Counted from the stretch's first letter, positions 1-8,199 are shown. The stretch: DNA of 64,000 nucleotides from Chryseobacterium sp. MA9 (GCF_024399315.1 NZ_CP075170.1:3472001-3536000), one strand, 5' to 3'. The notes: generated from the sequence alone by a model not told the origin. Translations and numbers: made by a program.

Positions 1-101
1 TTGACCCCAATGTGAAAAGCCGGAGCCTGTTGTGCTTTCGTTTCTATACTGCAAAAAATACATAATAACAATGTACTTAGGGCGAAAAATTGCTGCTTCA
101 T
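1..101 (-). CDS. Secreted protein, N-terminal fragment (runs off left edge)
   Basis: The minus strand from 101 downward opens with ATG and encodes about 33 residues before the window ends. The fragment begins MKQQFFALSTLLLC and continues with a hydrophobic stretch ending in TKAQQAP, which reads as a Sec signal peptide with a probable cleavage site after KAQ. Nothing of the mature domain is visible, so no function can be given. The reading frame is open to the edge, so it is probably a real gene truncated by the window. Confidence 0.55.
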   Translation of the reverse strand, partial: MKQQFFALSTLLLCIFCSIETKAQQAPAFHIGV

Positions 102-219
102 AAATTAATTATTGTTAAAAATCTGATACAAAACAACAACTATGAAAGAGGGAATGAAATTTTATTTGATGAACGGCAAAGATACTTTGACAAGTACCTG
201 TTTTAGGGTGAAAAATAAA

Positions 220-247
220 AAACCGGGAGTAGTGATACTCCCGGTTT
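220..247 (-). terminator. Intrinsic terminator after the Cys-rich peptide gene
   Basis: A perfect 12-bp stem (AAACCGGGAGTA pairing with TACTCCCGGTTT) encloses a 4-base loop. On the minus strand it is followed by a T-rich tract, and it lies just past the stop codon of the 82-residue gene. Confidence 0.85.
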
Positions 248-254
248 GCTATTA

Positions 255-503
255 CTAATACGGTTGTTCTTCACAAATAGAAGGAGGATTGCATCCTCCG
301 CCACCTCCGCCAGGGTTTCCACCACCTCCTACAGCGATGCATTGTCCCGGATTTCCGTCTTCATACATTTCACATGCATATCCCCAGGCACACTGGCAGT
401 CGTCCTGACAATTATAAGAGTTGCCTCCCATATGGCATCCGTCTATTCCACTGCCCAGAATTACAGATAAGTCCTTTCTCAAAAGTTTTTTCATTGTTTT
501 CAT
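255..503 (-). CDS. Small Cys- and Gly-rich leader-type peptide (bacteriocin-like)
   Basis: Encodes 82 residues, or 79 if translation starts at the second Met (494), which gives MKKLLRKDLSVILGSG. This basic, Leu-rich start resembles the short leaders of bacteriocin-like peptides common in Chryseobacterium, which normally end in a Gly-Gly site; here the candidate processing site is GSG. The rest holds eight cysteines and a run of glycines. There is no Sec signal peptide. Export by a peptidase-containing ABC transporter elsewhere in the genome would be the family expectation, but no such transporter is in this window. A strong terminator follows, so it is probably a monocistronic gene. The family assignment is an inference from the leader only. 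Confidence 0.65.
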   Translation of the reverse strand: MKTMKKLLRKDLSVILGSGIDGCHMGGNSYNCQDDCQCAWGYACEMYEDGNPGQCIAVGGGGNPGGGGGGCNPPSICEEQPY

Positions 504-609
504 GATTAATTTGGTGTTAAATGTTATTGTTTAAAATTGTACATCCTTGTAAATATAATAAAATTGTCTTAATGGATTGTAAATGAATTGCATGCAGATA
601 CATTATACG

Positions 610-638
610 AAGAAAGCCACTACAAGAGCGGCTTTCTT
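610..638 (-). terminator. Intrinsic terminator after the 435-residue lipoprotein gene
   Basis: A 9-bp stem (AAGAAAGCC with GGCTTTCTT) closes an 11-base loop 23 bases beyond the stop codon at 661. Confidence 0.6.
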
Positions 639-660
639 ATGATAGATATAAAGTTTTGTT

Positions 661-1968
661 TTAGAAACTGAAATCCTTTTGATACAGCATATATTCTTTT
701 TTGAAAAGAGGAATGGTCCCTTCATATCTGAGAGGAGATATTCCAAAACCATAAAACATATCAGCCTGAATTTTGCCTTTTACAGAGATCACGCCTTTTC
801 TTTCAGGAATGAATGTTAACCCTAAAGAAGAAAGGGCAGAAGCTCTTCCTCTCAATCCGGAATTAGCAATAGGAATAGAAATAAACATCAGTCCTACAGC
901 TCCTTTTGCCTCTAAGCCTGCTTCAGCAGATAAGTTTCCCTCTGCTCCTGTGATGGCAGGATCTGATTTCTTTTGAAGATTGATATTAATCGCTGGAGTT
1001 TTGCTTACCAAAAAGTTGGCATTTCCTTCAAGATCCAAAAGCTGTCCCTGTACTTTTCCTGTAGCCTGTACTCCCAGAAATGGCCCGGCAGAAAGAGTAG
1101 GGCTTAAAATCAACCCTGTAGGCCCCAAAACAATAGGAACAATAGGAATATTCAGGTAATCTGTAGTGCTTGCTGTGTAACCCAGGCTTCCTACAATACT
1201 TGCAGAGCTTTTAAGCTGGATATCATCCATGATAAGATTGACATAAAAATCAGCTAAATGTCCCCATGAGAATGTAATATTGTAATCAATTTTTGGAGTG
1301 AACCCACCTTTTACATTCACGCTGGAAGTTCCTGCCGAAGATAAAGGAAAGGAAAAAGTTTTATCAAAATTAAAACGGTTGAAGGCAACTATTTTTTGAT
1401 TTTGAATGTTTTTGGCTTCAATAGAAAGTATTTTACGATTGATTTCTTCTGAAACCATACCTTCTACAGGTACGTAATTTACCATTCTTCCATCAATATT
1501 AACTGGAGCTTTACCTGATGGATCATAAACTCCACTCAGTGTTCCACTATAGATAAATTCTTCAAGTTTTGCACTGGAAGTTTGTACTTTAAACTGGTTA
1601 TTCAATTTAGAAACAGAACTTACTTTTGAAAGGATGGTACTCACCTGATCACCTTCAATCTTAGTTCCTACAATAACGGTTCCTACCGAAATGCTGTCTG
1701 TTTGCGGAGTCGTTCGGCCAAATGTAATTTCTCCGTCATTATGAGTGGAAATTGCATTTACCGATTCATCATTCAGAATAATAACATTCTTCTGTAAGGT
1801 CAGATTTCCCAAAGTCTTCATATGTACAGACTCTGCAGGTTTTTCAACAGGATCATCCGCGGGATCATCCTGAGAACAAGACGTTATAAGAAACAAACAG
1901 AAAATAGATAAAAGAAAGGGAAAGTAAAATTTTCTGTTGATTTTGAAGTGGTTAGATTTCATTTTCAT
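661..1968 (-). CDS. Hypothetical lipoprotein, 435 aa
   Basis: The N-terminus has a basic segment, a hydrophobic stretch and a lipobox (ITSCSQDD) with Cys near residue 31, so it is a predicted lipoprotein. Acidic residues directly after the Cys fit the lipoprotein export signal described for Bacteroidetes surface lipoproteins. The mature part is rich in Gly, Ser and beta-prone sequence, with no catalytic motif that I recognise. An alternative start two codons later (MKSNHF) is equally plausible. It stands alone between a terminator and a 150-base gap. Function unknown. Confidence 0.8.
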   Translation of the reverse strand: MKMKSNHFKINRKFYFPFLLSIFCLFLITSCSQDDPADDPVEKPAESVHMKTLGNLTLQKNVIILNDESVNAISTHNDGEITFGRTTPQTDSISVGTVIVGTKIEGDQVSTILSKVSSVSKLNNQFKVQTSSAKLEEFIYSGTLSGVYDPSGKAPVNIDGRMVNYVPVEGMVSEEINRKILSIEAKNIQNQKIVAFNRFNFDKTFSFPLSSAGTSSVNVKGGFTPKIDYNITFSWGHLADFYVNLIMDDIQLKSSASIVGSLGYTASTTDYLNIPIVPIVLGPTGLILSPTLSAGPFLGVQATGKVQGQLLDLEGNANFLVSKTPAININLQKKSDPAITGAEGNLSAEAGLEAKGAVGLMFISIPIANSGLRGRASALSSLGLTFIPERKGVISVKGKIQADMFYGFGISPLRYEGTIPLFKKEYMLYQKDFSF

Positions 1969-2091
1969 ATACAGTGATTTTAAGATTTCTCTAAATTAGG
2001 TGAATTATTTAAAGCTTACAAAAGAATAGTGTTAAATTAGTATCAATAACATAATGGTTTTCAATGATATTTTGAAAAATACAAAAAAGAA

Positions 2092-2115
2092 AACCCGCCA
2101 TCATAGTAGCGGGTT
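2092..2115 (-). terminator. Intrinsic terminator after the TonB-C-like gene
   Basis: A 7-bp stem (AACCCGC with GCGGGTT) with a 10-base loop. The minus strand continues into a T-rich tract, just past the stop codon at 2123. Confidence 0.7.
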
Positions 2116-2122
2116 CTGTATA

Positions 2123-2689
2123 TTATTTTTTAAAGGATAGTGTTAAAGGAACAGAAACATTTGAAGAGACTGGCTTCCCTTTGTCTTCTGCTGGTTTCCA
2201 CTTGCCTTTATTTTTAATCCGGTAAAAAGCGGCTTCAATAAATGCATTTACATCCTCATTATTTCCTTTTACATTAGGATCTAGGGCGTTCCCCTTAGAG
2301 TCAACAACAAAAGTTATTGTTGCTTTGTAAGTCTCCGAAGAAAAGTTTAAAAAATCAAGATCAACAGCTTCATATAATAATTTTTGAAAGGCTGCCCTAC
2401 CCTTATCGTATTCAGCTTCTTTAGTAACTTTTGCTTTTGCCGGAGGATCTGCAGCGATCATTTTCTGATCTTCAAGAGAGGCCTTATCTAAAGCTTCTTT
2501 GTAAGCTGCTATTTTATCTTCTGTCAAAAGCCATTCTTTCTTCGTTCTTAAATCATTAGGCTTAGGATATTTGTTATACAGAGCCGTTTTCTTTCTTTCA
2601 TAGCGTGAATCTGCCCTTTGAAATTCAGAAATCTGGGCACTGCCGAAAATAAAAGTGAAAATGAATGCTGATGCTAAGACCTTTTTCAT
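2123..2689 (-). CDS. Secreted protein with TonB C-terminal-like domain
   Basis: 188 residues beginning with a clear signal peptide that ends about at GSAQ (residue 19). The middle (about 20-90) is charged and helical. The last 90 residues resemble the TonB_C fold: a segment reading ATITFVVDSKGNAL, a helix, then KWKPAEDKGKPV and a final VPLTLSF strand. In Bacteroidetes this domain occurs in many small periplasmic proteins besides true energy transducers. There is no transmembrane anchor or Pro-rich spacer, so it is unlikely to be a classical TonB. It lies 6 bases after pepT on the same strand and may be co-transcribed with it. Confidence 0.65.
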   Translation of the reverse strand: MKKVLASAFIFTFIFGSAQISEFQRADSRYERKKTALYNKYPKPNDLRTKKEWLLTEDKIAAYKEALDKASLEDQKMIAADPPAKAKVTKEAEYDKGRAAFQKLLYEAVDLDFLNFSSETYKATITFVVDSKGNALDPNVKGNNEDVNAFIEAAFYRIKNKGKWKPAEDKGKPVSSNVSVPLTLSFKK

Positions 2690-2695
2690 GATTTA

Positions 2696-3943
2696 TTAAG
2701 CTTTTACAATATTAATGATTACTTCAGTTGCTTTCTCCATACTTTCCAAAGCTACGTATTCGTATGGCCCATGGAAGTTGATTCCTCCTGCAAAAATATT
2801 AGGGCATGGAAGTCCCATATAAGAAAGCTGAGCGCCATCTGTACCCCCTCTGATTGCTTTGATTTTAGGCTCAATACCAGCTTCAGTCATTGCTTTTGCT
2901 GCAAGATCTACAATATGCATTTTACCTTCAAATTGCTGCTTCATGTTTCTGTACTGCTCTTTGATTTCCACTTCAGCAGTTCCTTCACCGTGCTTTTGAT
3001 TGAACTCAGCTACTTTTCCCTCCATGAATTTTTTTCTGGCTTCAAATTTATCTGCATCATGATCACGGATAATGTATTGAAGTTTAGCTTCAGAGATATC
3101 AGCTGTAATATCCATTAGATGATAAAACCCATCAAAACCTTTTGTCGTTGCCGGAGTTTCGTTAGCCGGAAGCATTTGGGCAAACTCAGCTGCTAAAAGA
3201 GCTGCATTGATCATTTTTCCGTAAGCATAACCTGGGTGTACACTCAATCCGTGGATTTTTACTACAGCTCCGGCAGCGTTGAAGTTTTCATACTCCAGTT
3301 CTCCAACTTCCCCGCCGTCCATTGTATAGGCCCACTCTGCACCAAATTTAGCTACATCAAATTTATGCGCTCCTCTTCCGATCTCTTCATCAGGAGTAAA
3401 TCCTATAGCAATTCTTCCGTGTTTGATTTCCGGATGAGCAATAAGATACTCAGCAGCAGTTACAATCTCTGCACAACCTGCTTTATCATCAGCACCAAGA
3501 AGAGTATTCCCGTCAGTGGTAATTAACGTTTGTCCGATATATTTTTTTAAACTTTCAAATCTTGAAGGGGATAATGTGAATCCTGTAACGTGGTTCAAAA
3601 GAAGATCATTTCCATCATAATTTTCCCAAACCTGAGGTTTTACATTTTCTCCACTGAAGTCCGGTGAAGTATCATAGTGTGAAATAAATCCGATCGTAGG
3701 TCTGTCATCATTTTCAAGGTTAGAAGGAACATATCCCATAATATAACCGTGCTCATCAATTGAAACATTTTCCAGGCCGATGGTTTTCAACTCTTCCGTA
3801 ATGTAATTGGCAATATCCCACTGGCGAGGAGTAGAAGGTGTTGTTTCGCTTTCTGCATCACTGGTTGAATATATTTTTACATAGCTAAGAAAACGGTTCA
3901 GTAATTTCTCTTTCCACAATGGGTTGAATTCTATTGTACTCAT
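2696..3943 (-). CDS. pepT: Peptidase T (tripeptide aminopeptidase, M20B)
   Basis: 415 residues, the usual length. Peptidase T is a cytosolic di-zinc exopeptidase that removes the N-terminal residue of tripeptides. The metal-binding set is visible in family order: His89 in ISHYDTSPD, Asp152 in GADDKAG, Glu186-Glu187 in TPDEEIG, Asp209 in MDGGEVGE and His391 in INFHGPYE. The dimerisation (lid) insert lies between about 215 and 325. The start follows a TAnnTTTG box at 3963-3970. The TonB-C-like gene follows at a 6-base gap. Confidence 0.96.
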   Translation of the reverse strand: MSTIEFNPLWKEKLLNRFLSYVKIYSTSDAESETTPSTPRQWDIANYITEELKTIGLENVSIDEHGYIMGYVPSNLENDDRPTIGFISHYDTSPDFSGENVKPQVWENYDGNDLLLNHVTGFTLSPSRFESLKKYIGQTLITTDGNTLLGADDKAGCAEIVTAAEYLIAHPEIKHGRIAIGFTPDEEIGRGAHKFDVAKFGAEWAYTMDGGEVGELEYENFNAAGAVVKIHGLSVHPGYAYGKMINAALLAAEFAQMLPANETPATTKGFDGFYHLMDITADISEAKLQYIIRDHDADKFEARKKFMEGKVAEFNQKHGEGTAEVEIKEQYRNMKQQFEGKMHIVDLAAKAMTEAGIEPKIKAIRGGTDGAQLSYMGLPCPNIFAGGINFHGPYEYVALESMEKATEVIINIVKA

Positions 3944-3962
3944 CAGATATCATAAATTTTAA

Positions 3963-3970
3963 CAAAGTTA
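3963..3970 (-). promoter_or_regulatory. Candidate -7 box for pepT
   Basis: The minus strand reads TAACTTTG, matching the Bacteroidetes -7 consensus TAnnTTTG, 19 bases upstream of the pepT ATG. I see no clear TTG -33 element. Confidence 0.5.
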
Positions 3971-4043
3971 GCAAATTTGATGCTCAGAATACGTTATTTG
4001 CGACTTAATATCAATTATTGAAATTATAAATCAGATATAAAAC

Positions 4044-4071
4044 TTTGAAAATCAAAATAGTGTTAGCTTTG
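4044..4071 (+). promoter_or_regulatory. Candidate promoter for HMG-CoA lyase
   Basis: TTTG at 4044-4047 and TAGCTTTG at 4064-4071 are separated by 16 bases. This is close to the Bacteroidetes sigma-A arrangement and lies 59 bases before the start codon. Confidence 0.6.
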
Positions 4072-4130
4072 TATGTACAGTATACTAAGTAGTTTAGTTT
4101 TATTATATTTGAGAAAATCAAAAAGTAACA

Positions 4131-4979
4131 ATGTTTCTTACCGAATGTCCTAGAGATGCCATGCAGGGATGGGGAGAATTTATCCCTACCGATAAAAAAA
4201 TAGATTATATCAACTCCTTGATGGATGTTGGCTTTGATGTATTGGATTGTCTGAGTTTTGTTTCTCCAAAAGCAATTCCACAGATGGCTGATTCTGATGA
4301 GGTAGCCAAAAATATTGACAAATCACGCTCCAAAACGAAAGTTTCCGCAATTATCGGCAATTACAGAGGTGCTGAAAAAGCATTGAAACACCAGTCTGTT
4401 GATATTCTTGGCTTTCCGTTTTCTATTTCCGAAACTTTTCAGCACAGAAATACCAATAAAAGCCAGGAAGAAGCTTTTGATGAAATTATTAAAATGCTTG
4501 ATCTGGTAAAAAGTGAAGGGAAACAGCTGAATATCTATTTCTCCATGGCTTTTGGAAATCCATACGGTGAAATGTGGAAGTGGGAAGATGTTGATCATTG
4601 GGCACAACGATTTTCAGATATTGGAGTGAAAGATATCTTATTGTCAGATACTACCGGAGTGGCAACTCCCGAAACGATTGCTCTTTTGTTTGAAAAAATA
4701 CCTTCAAAATATCCTGAAATCAACTTCGGCGGGCATTTTCATAACCGTTATGAGGATTCCTATTCAAAATTAAAAGCAGCTTATGATAAAGGCTGCAGAA
4801 GATTTGACAGTGCCATCAAAGGAATCGGAGGATGTCCAATGGCTAAAGATGATCTTGTAGGAAATATGCCTACAGAGCAGGTGATCAATTTTATGAGTGT
4901 AGAAAAAGTAGATCATAAACTGAATCTTCTGAATTTTGAAAGCTCTTATAACAAGGCGAAGGATATTTTTCATTTTTAA
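4131..4979 (+). CDS. Hydroxymethylglutaryl-CoA lyase
   Basis: 282 residues of the HMGL-like TIM-barrel family. It cleaves 3-hydroxy-3-methylglutaryl-CoA to acetoacetate and acetyl-CoA in leucine degradation. Visible family features are the N-terminal ECPRDAMQG with the catalytic Arg-Asp, the metal-binding GGHFHNR near residues 203-209, and the Cys-containing signature loop IKGIGGCPMAKDD near 225-237. The sequence begins almost at the first motif, so the N-terminus is short but complete for Bacteroidetes homologues. No other leucine-degradation gene is adjacent. Confidence 0.92.
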   Translation: MFLTECPRDAMQGWGEFIPTDKKIDYINSLMDVGFDVLDCLSFVSPKAIPQMADSDEVAKNIDKSRSKTKVSAIIGNYRGAEKALKHQSVDILGFPFSISETFQHRNTNKSQEEAFDEIIKMLDLVKSEGKQLNIYFSMAFGNPYGEMWKWEDVDHWAQRFSDIGVKDILLSDTTGVATPETIALLFEKIPSKYPEINFGGHFHNRYEDSYSKLKAAYDKGCRRFDSAIKGIGGCPMAKDDLVGNMPTEQVINFMSVEKVDHKLNLLNFESSYNKAKDIFHF

Positions 4980-5042
4980 AAAGAATCAATCTCATAAATA
5001 GAAAAGAGGTCTGCACAATCAGCAGAATCTGTGGGAAAAAAC

Positions 5043-5104
5043 AATAGGAGCGGGCTAAAACCCGCTTTACTATATTGAAATACAAATGGCTTTAGCTAAA
5101 ACAT
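5043..5104. repeat. Intergenic palindromic repeat-like element
   Basis: The segment has two short inverted parts. AGCGGG pairs with CCCGCT (5049-5054 with 5061-5066) around CTAAAA, and the self-complementary TTTAGCTAAA lies at 5091-5100. The pattern of a 'gggctaaaaccc' half and a 'ggctttagct' half looks like the dispersed intergenic repeats of flavobacterial genomes. I found only this copy in the window, so its repeat nature is from general knowledge, not shown here. It could also act as a terminator for the lyase gene. Confidence 0.4.
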
Positions 5105-5133
5105 AATTAAATTTTAACTCCAAAATCAACAAA

Positions 5134-5970
5134 ATGTCTCCAATAATCTCATCATCCGAATTCAAAAATATTCCAGCAGAAAATCTTGTCATTCTTGATG
5201 CAAGAACTGGAAAAGAGATAAAGCAGAATTACCTTGAAAAACATATTAAAGGAGCCAGATTCATTGATCTGGATAAAGATCTGGCTGAGATAGGAGAGAA
5301 TGCTGCTTTTGGAGGCAGACATCCGCTTCCTTCTGTAGAAAAATTTGGCAAAACACTTTCAGATCTTGGAATATCAGAAGGTGCTCATATCATTGTGTAT
5401 GATGATAAAAATGCTTCGAATGCAGCGGCACGTGCCTGGTGGATGTTAAGATCTTTCGGATTTGAAAAAGTTCAGGTTCTTGATGGCGGAATGCAGGCGG
5501 CGGAAAAAGAAGGATTAGAGTTTTCTTCTGGAGAAGAGGCATTTGATAAGGCTTCTTTAATCAAAAAAGATCACTGGAGTCTTCCGGTTTCGAGCCTTGA
5601 AGTTGTTGAAAATGAATTGAAAAATAATTCTTCTACTGTTGTTGATGTAAGAGATGCTTATCGTTATAAAGGAGAATCAGAGCCGATTGATCTGGTTGCC
5701 GGGCATATTCCTGGTGCGATCAATATTCCTTTTTCTGAAAATCTTGATGAAAACGGAAAGTTTCTGAATCCGGAAGTTTTAAAAGAAAAATACAAGCAGT
5801 TATTAGAAAATAAACCTGAACATCTGATTATTCACTGCGGATCGGGAGTGACTGCCTGTCATACTATTTTAGCACTGGATTATGCAGGGTTCCCGGTGCC
5901 GGATCTCTATGTAGGTTCTTGGAGTGAGTGGAGCAGGAGAGAAGGAAAGGAAATAGCAAAAGAAGTATAA
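5134..5970 (+). CDS. sseA: Thiosulfate/3-mercaptopyruvate sulfurtransferase
   Basis: 278 residues with two rhodanese domains (about 5-130 and 150-275). The N-terminal domain lacks an active Cys. The C-terminal domain carries the active-site loop HCGSGVTACHT with Cys235. The CG(S/T)GVTA loop is typical of 3-mercaptopyruvate sulfurtransferases. There is no signal peptide, so it is cytosolic. It would move sulfane sulfur from mercaptopyruvate or thiosulfate to acceptors such as cyanide or thiols. It is followed by a strong terminator. Confidence 0.92.
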   Translation: MSPIISSSEFKNIPAENLVILDARTGKEIKQNYLEKHIKGARFIDLDKDLAEIGENAAFGGRHPLPSVEKFGKTLSDLGISEGAHIIVYDDKNASNAAARAWWMLRSFGFEKVQVLDGGMQAAEKEGLEFSSGEEAFDKASLIKKDHWSLPVSSLEVVENELKNNSSTVVDVRDAYRYKGESEPIDLVAGHIPGAINIPFSENLDENGKFLNPEVLKEKYKQLLENKPEHLIIHCGSGVTACHTILALDYAGFPVPDLYVGSWSEWSRREGKEIAKEV

Positions 5971-5984
5971 TTATAGAAAACAAG

Positions 5985-6010
5985 AAAGGATGTCCGATAA
6001 GACATCCTTT
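5985..6010 (+). terminator. Intrinsic terminator after the sulfurtransferase gene
   Basis: A 10-bp perfect stem (AAAGGATGTC with GACATCCTTT), a 6-base loop and a T run. It can serve both this gene and the convergent operon that ends at 6036. Confidence 0.88.
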
Positions 6011-6035
6011 TTTATGTGTACACATTACGTTGTAC

Positions 6036-6179
6036 TTATTTTTTACTCAAGTGAAAAAGAGAAATAATGATAAATCCTAATCCTGTAATAAAAGGAGGCT
6101 GTGCTTTCATCTGCGCTCCTAAATAAAGCATATATATTCCAAGGAAAGCAAGGGCTATTGCTGCAATTTTCTTTATCAT
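6036..6179 (-). CDS. Small membrane protein, 47 aa
   Basis: The minus strand from 6179 reads MIKKIAAIALAFLGIYMLY, continues through LGAQMKAQPPFITG, and ends in a second hydrophobic stretch finishing HLSKK before TAA. That makes two short transmembrane segments with a basic start. It begins 14 bases after the stop of the DUF59 gene, on the same strand and before the shared terminator, so it is most likely the last gene of that operon. I do not recognise the family. The position, hydrophobicity and A-rich leader make a chance reading frame unlikely. Confidence 0.7.
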   Translation of the reverse strand: MIKKIAAIALAFLGIYMLYLGAQMKAQPPFITGLGFIIISLFHLSKK

Positions 6180-6193
6180 TTTTCTGAATGATT

Positions 6194-6520
6194 TTACAGC
6201 ATTCCCAGTTCAAACTTGGCCTCTTCACTCATCATATCCTTATTCCAGCTCGGTTCGAAAGTAAGCTCTAAATCTACACTTTTTACGTTCTCTACTTCAG
6301 CTACTTTATCTTTTACTTCCTGAGGAAGTGTTTCTGCAACAGGACAATTGGGAGTAGTAAGTGTCATTATAATTTTTACGTCAGCATCATCGGAGATCTG
6401 GACATCATAAATCAGCCCTAATTCGTAAATATCTACCGGAATTTCGGGGTCATATACGGTTTTCAGCACACCAATGATTTCCTCACCAATGTCAGCAATT
6501 TGATCGTCTGTAAATTTCAT
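6194..6520 (-). CDS. DUF59/MIP18-family SUF-associated Fe-S assembly protein
   Basis: 108 residues forming a single DUF59 domain, with the family features VYDPEIPVDIYELGLIY and TTPNCPVAETLP, including the conserved Cys near residue 63. The family takes part in maturing Fe-S proteins; related names are SufT and the SUF-system protein of Bacteroidetes. It starts 3 bases after the exonuclease stop, so it is translationally linked to that gene. The main suf genes are far away in this window (61.3-63.5 kb), but this gene often sits apart from them. Confidence 0.88.
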   Translation of the reverse strand: MKFTDDQIADIGEEIIGVLKTVYDPEIPVDIYELGLIYDVQISDDADVKIIMTLTTPNCPVAETLPQEVKDKVAEVENVKSVDLELTFEPSWNKDMMSEEAKFELGML

Positions 6521-6523
6521 TTT

Positions 6524-7225
6524 TTAATCTAGATTGATATTCCTTTTCAACAAATCTTCCTGACGCATGCGCCGGAAAATATTTGCCAAAGTTAAGACAT
6601 CTTTTTCACAATAGTCTACAATTCTCTGCAAGTCTTTTTCTATGTAGTAAATTGATGAAACCATTGAGCCGTCAATATCATCTTTCGGAGTAGGAATTCC
6701 AAAGACATGAGCCAGTAATTCCAGAGATACAAAACTCTTATAATCCCCGAATTTCCAAAGTTCCATTGTATCTATGTGAGGAACCTCCCAGGGTTTTTTC
6801 CCAAACATCTGAAAGGGAGTCGGGGGCTGCATCCCATTGATAAGGTATCGTCTGGCAATCCAGGGAAAATCAAATTCTTTTCCGTTGTGAGCGCAGAGAA
6901 TAATATTGTGAAGCCTTGGGCTGTTGAAAATTTCTCCGAATTCCTGAAGTAATTTCTTTTCATCATGTCCGGAAAAGCTTTTTATTTTAAGCGTATCATT
7001 CTTTTCAACCATTCCGATAGTAATGCAGATGATTTTTCCAAACTCAGCCATAATACCGGCTCTGTCGTAAAATTCTTCCGCTGTGATATCTTCTTTTCTC
7101 TGGAATTTTGTTTTTTTATCCCACAGGTGTTGTTCTGTTTCGGATAATTCGTCCCATGATCCAGCCTGTGGAACGGTCTCAATATCAAGGAATAAAACTC
7201 TTTCTAAGGGTATGTTCTGTATCAT
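6524..7225 (-). CDS. Predicted 3'-5' exonuclease (DnaQ-like, PolB_2 group)
   Basis: 233 residues with an RNase H-like exonuclease fold. The three exonuclease motifs are visible: Exo I FLDIETVP (Asp14, Glu16), Exo II around CAHNGKEFDFPW (Asp119) and Exo III as YCEKDVLTL (Asp near 211). Such stand-alone proteins are annotated as ribonuclease H-like or PolB-related exonucleases; the natural substrate (DNA or RNA) is not certain. It lies between csaA (19-base gap) and the DUF59 gene (3-base gap). Confidence 0.85.
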   Translation of the reverse strand: MIQNIPLERVLFLDIETVPQAGSWDELSETEQHLWDKKTKFQRKEDITAEEFYDRAGIMAEFGKIICITIGMVEKNDTLKIKSFSGHDEKKLLQEFGEIFNSPRLHNIILCAHNGKEFDFPWIARRYLINGMQPPTPFQMFGKKPWEVPHIDTMELWKFGDYKSFVSLELLAHVFGIPTPKDDIDGSMVSSIYYIEKDLQRIVDYCEKDVLTLANIFRRMRQEDLLKRNINLD

Positions 7226-7244
7226 ATGTGTTTTTGTTGGGTAT

Positions 7245-7592
7245 CTATCCTACCTGCATTCCGTTTTTTGTAGGTAATGAAGGGGCTAAAAGAGTGACAT
7301 CTTTTTTGTCTTCACCATATAATCCTAACACAAGACATTCACTGAAGAAATTGGCAATCTGCTTTTTAGGGAAATTGACAACGGCTAAAATCTGTTTTCC
7401 TATCAGTTCTTCTTTTTCATAAAGAGAAGTAATTTGTGCAGCTGATTTTCTGATTCCTAAATCTCCGAAATCTATCTCCAGCTGGTAAGACGGGTTTCTT
7501 GCTTTCTCAAAATCATTTACTGAAATAATGGTTCCACATCTGATATCTATTTTTTCAAAATCTGCCCAGGTAATGTCTGGTTTTACTGTCAT
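7245..7592 (-). CDS. csaA: CsaA-type tRNA-binding domain protein
   Basis: 115 residues, almost the exact length of CsaA, a dimeric OB-fold protein related to the EMAP-II/Arc1p tRNA-binding domain. Typical elements are ITWADFEKIDIRCGTI, YQLEIDFGDLGIRKSAAQI, KQILAVVNFPKKQIA and SECLVLGL. In Bacillus CsaA was described as an export-related chaperone, and structures of relatives bind nucleic acid. The start codon overlaps the stop of the upstream HExxH gene by 4 bases (ATGA), showing translational coupling. Confidence 0.88.
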   Translation of the reverse strand: MTVKPDITWADFEKIDIRCGTIISVNDFEKARNPSYQLEIDFGDLGIRKSAAQITSLYEKEELIGKQILAVVNFPKKQIANFFSECLVLGLYGEDKKDVTLLAPSLPTKNGMQVG

Positions 7593-8098
7593 GGTAATTC
7601 GTTGATTAAATGTTCTACTTCTGTTTTCTGTTCTGCATATTTTTGCTGCAACACTGAGCCTTCACCCATTCTTTTGTAATATTCCAACGCCTTTCCTCCG
7701 AAGAATTTTTTATGAAAATCTGAAACCTCCGGTATTTGTGGAAACACCTTGTGAAAAAGCATCTCATAATAGGCCTGGAATTCTCTTTCATTTTTGTCTT
7801 CAATGACTTGTCCGGGGGCTTTCTGCCTTACATGAAGCATTTCGTGGGCAACCATATTCAGAACAAGGTTAAGGTCAAAATCAAATAAATTCCGTGGGAT
7901 CATTACGGTCTGAGGTCCTCCCAAATTTCCTTCTGCTGTAAGAAGCATAGAAGTAGGAGAGAGTTCTTCCCTGAATCCGAAGCCTGCAAAATTTTCATGT
8001 TCCAGGTCAAAAGAATGGATCAGATATTTTGCTGCATCCAGAATCTGGTTGTGTTCTTTGTAAGCGTCAAGGTGTAAATTGATCTGCTCGAAATTCAT
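7589..8098 (-). CDS. HExxH-motif protein, putative zincin-like peptidase
   Basis: 169 residues from the start at 8098 (MNFEQINLH). A longer start at 8119 is rejected because the promoter-like TACATTTG (8117-8124, minus strand) overlaps it. The sequence contains HEMLHVRQK, an HExxH zinc-binding signature, followed about 15 residues later by an acidic, aromatic segment (EREFQAYYEM) that may hold a third ligand. It is likely a cytosolic zincin-like protein; no signal peptide is seen. It heads a five-gene operon running to 6036. The biological substrate is unknown. Confidence 0.75.
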   Translation of the reverse strand: MNFEQINLHLDAYKEHNQILDAAKYLIHSFDLEHENFAGFGFREELSPTSMLLTAEGNLGGPQTVMIPRNLFDFDLNLVLNMVAHEMLHVRQKAPGQVIEDKNEREFQAYYEMLFHKVFPQIPEVSDFHKKFFGGKALEYYKRMGEGSVLQQKYAEQKTEVEHLINELP

Positions 8099-8116
8099 CT
8101 GAAATATGTTTAATAA

Positions 8117-8124
8117 CAAATGTA
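8117..8124 (-). promoter_or_regulatory. Candidate -7 box for the HExxH-csaA-exonuclease-DUF59 operon
   Basis: The minus strand reads TACATTTG, matching TAnnTTTG, 18 bases before the ATG at 8098. Its position across the alternative ATG at 8119 decides the start choice. Confidence 0.55.
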
Positions 8125-8199
8125 TTAAAATATTGAGAATACACAGAAAGATTACTTAAAAATGACAATTATAACAGAACTAAATTTAGATAGCATAAA

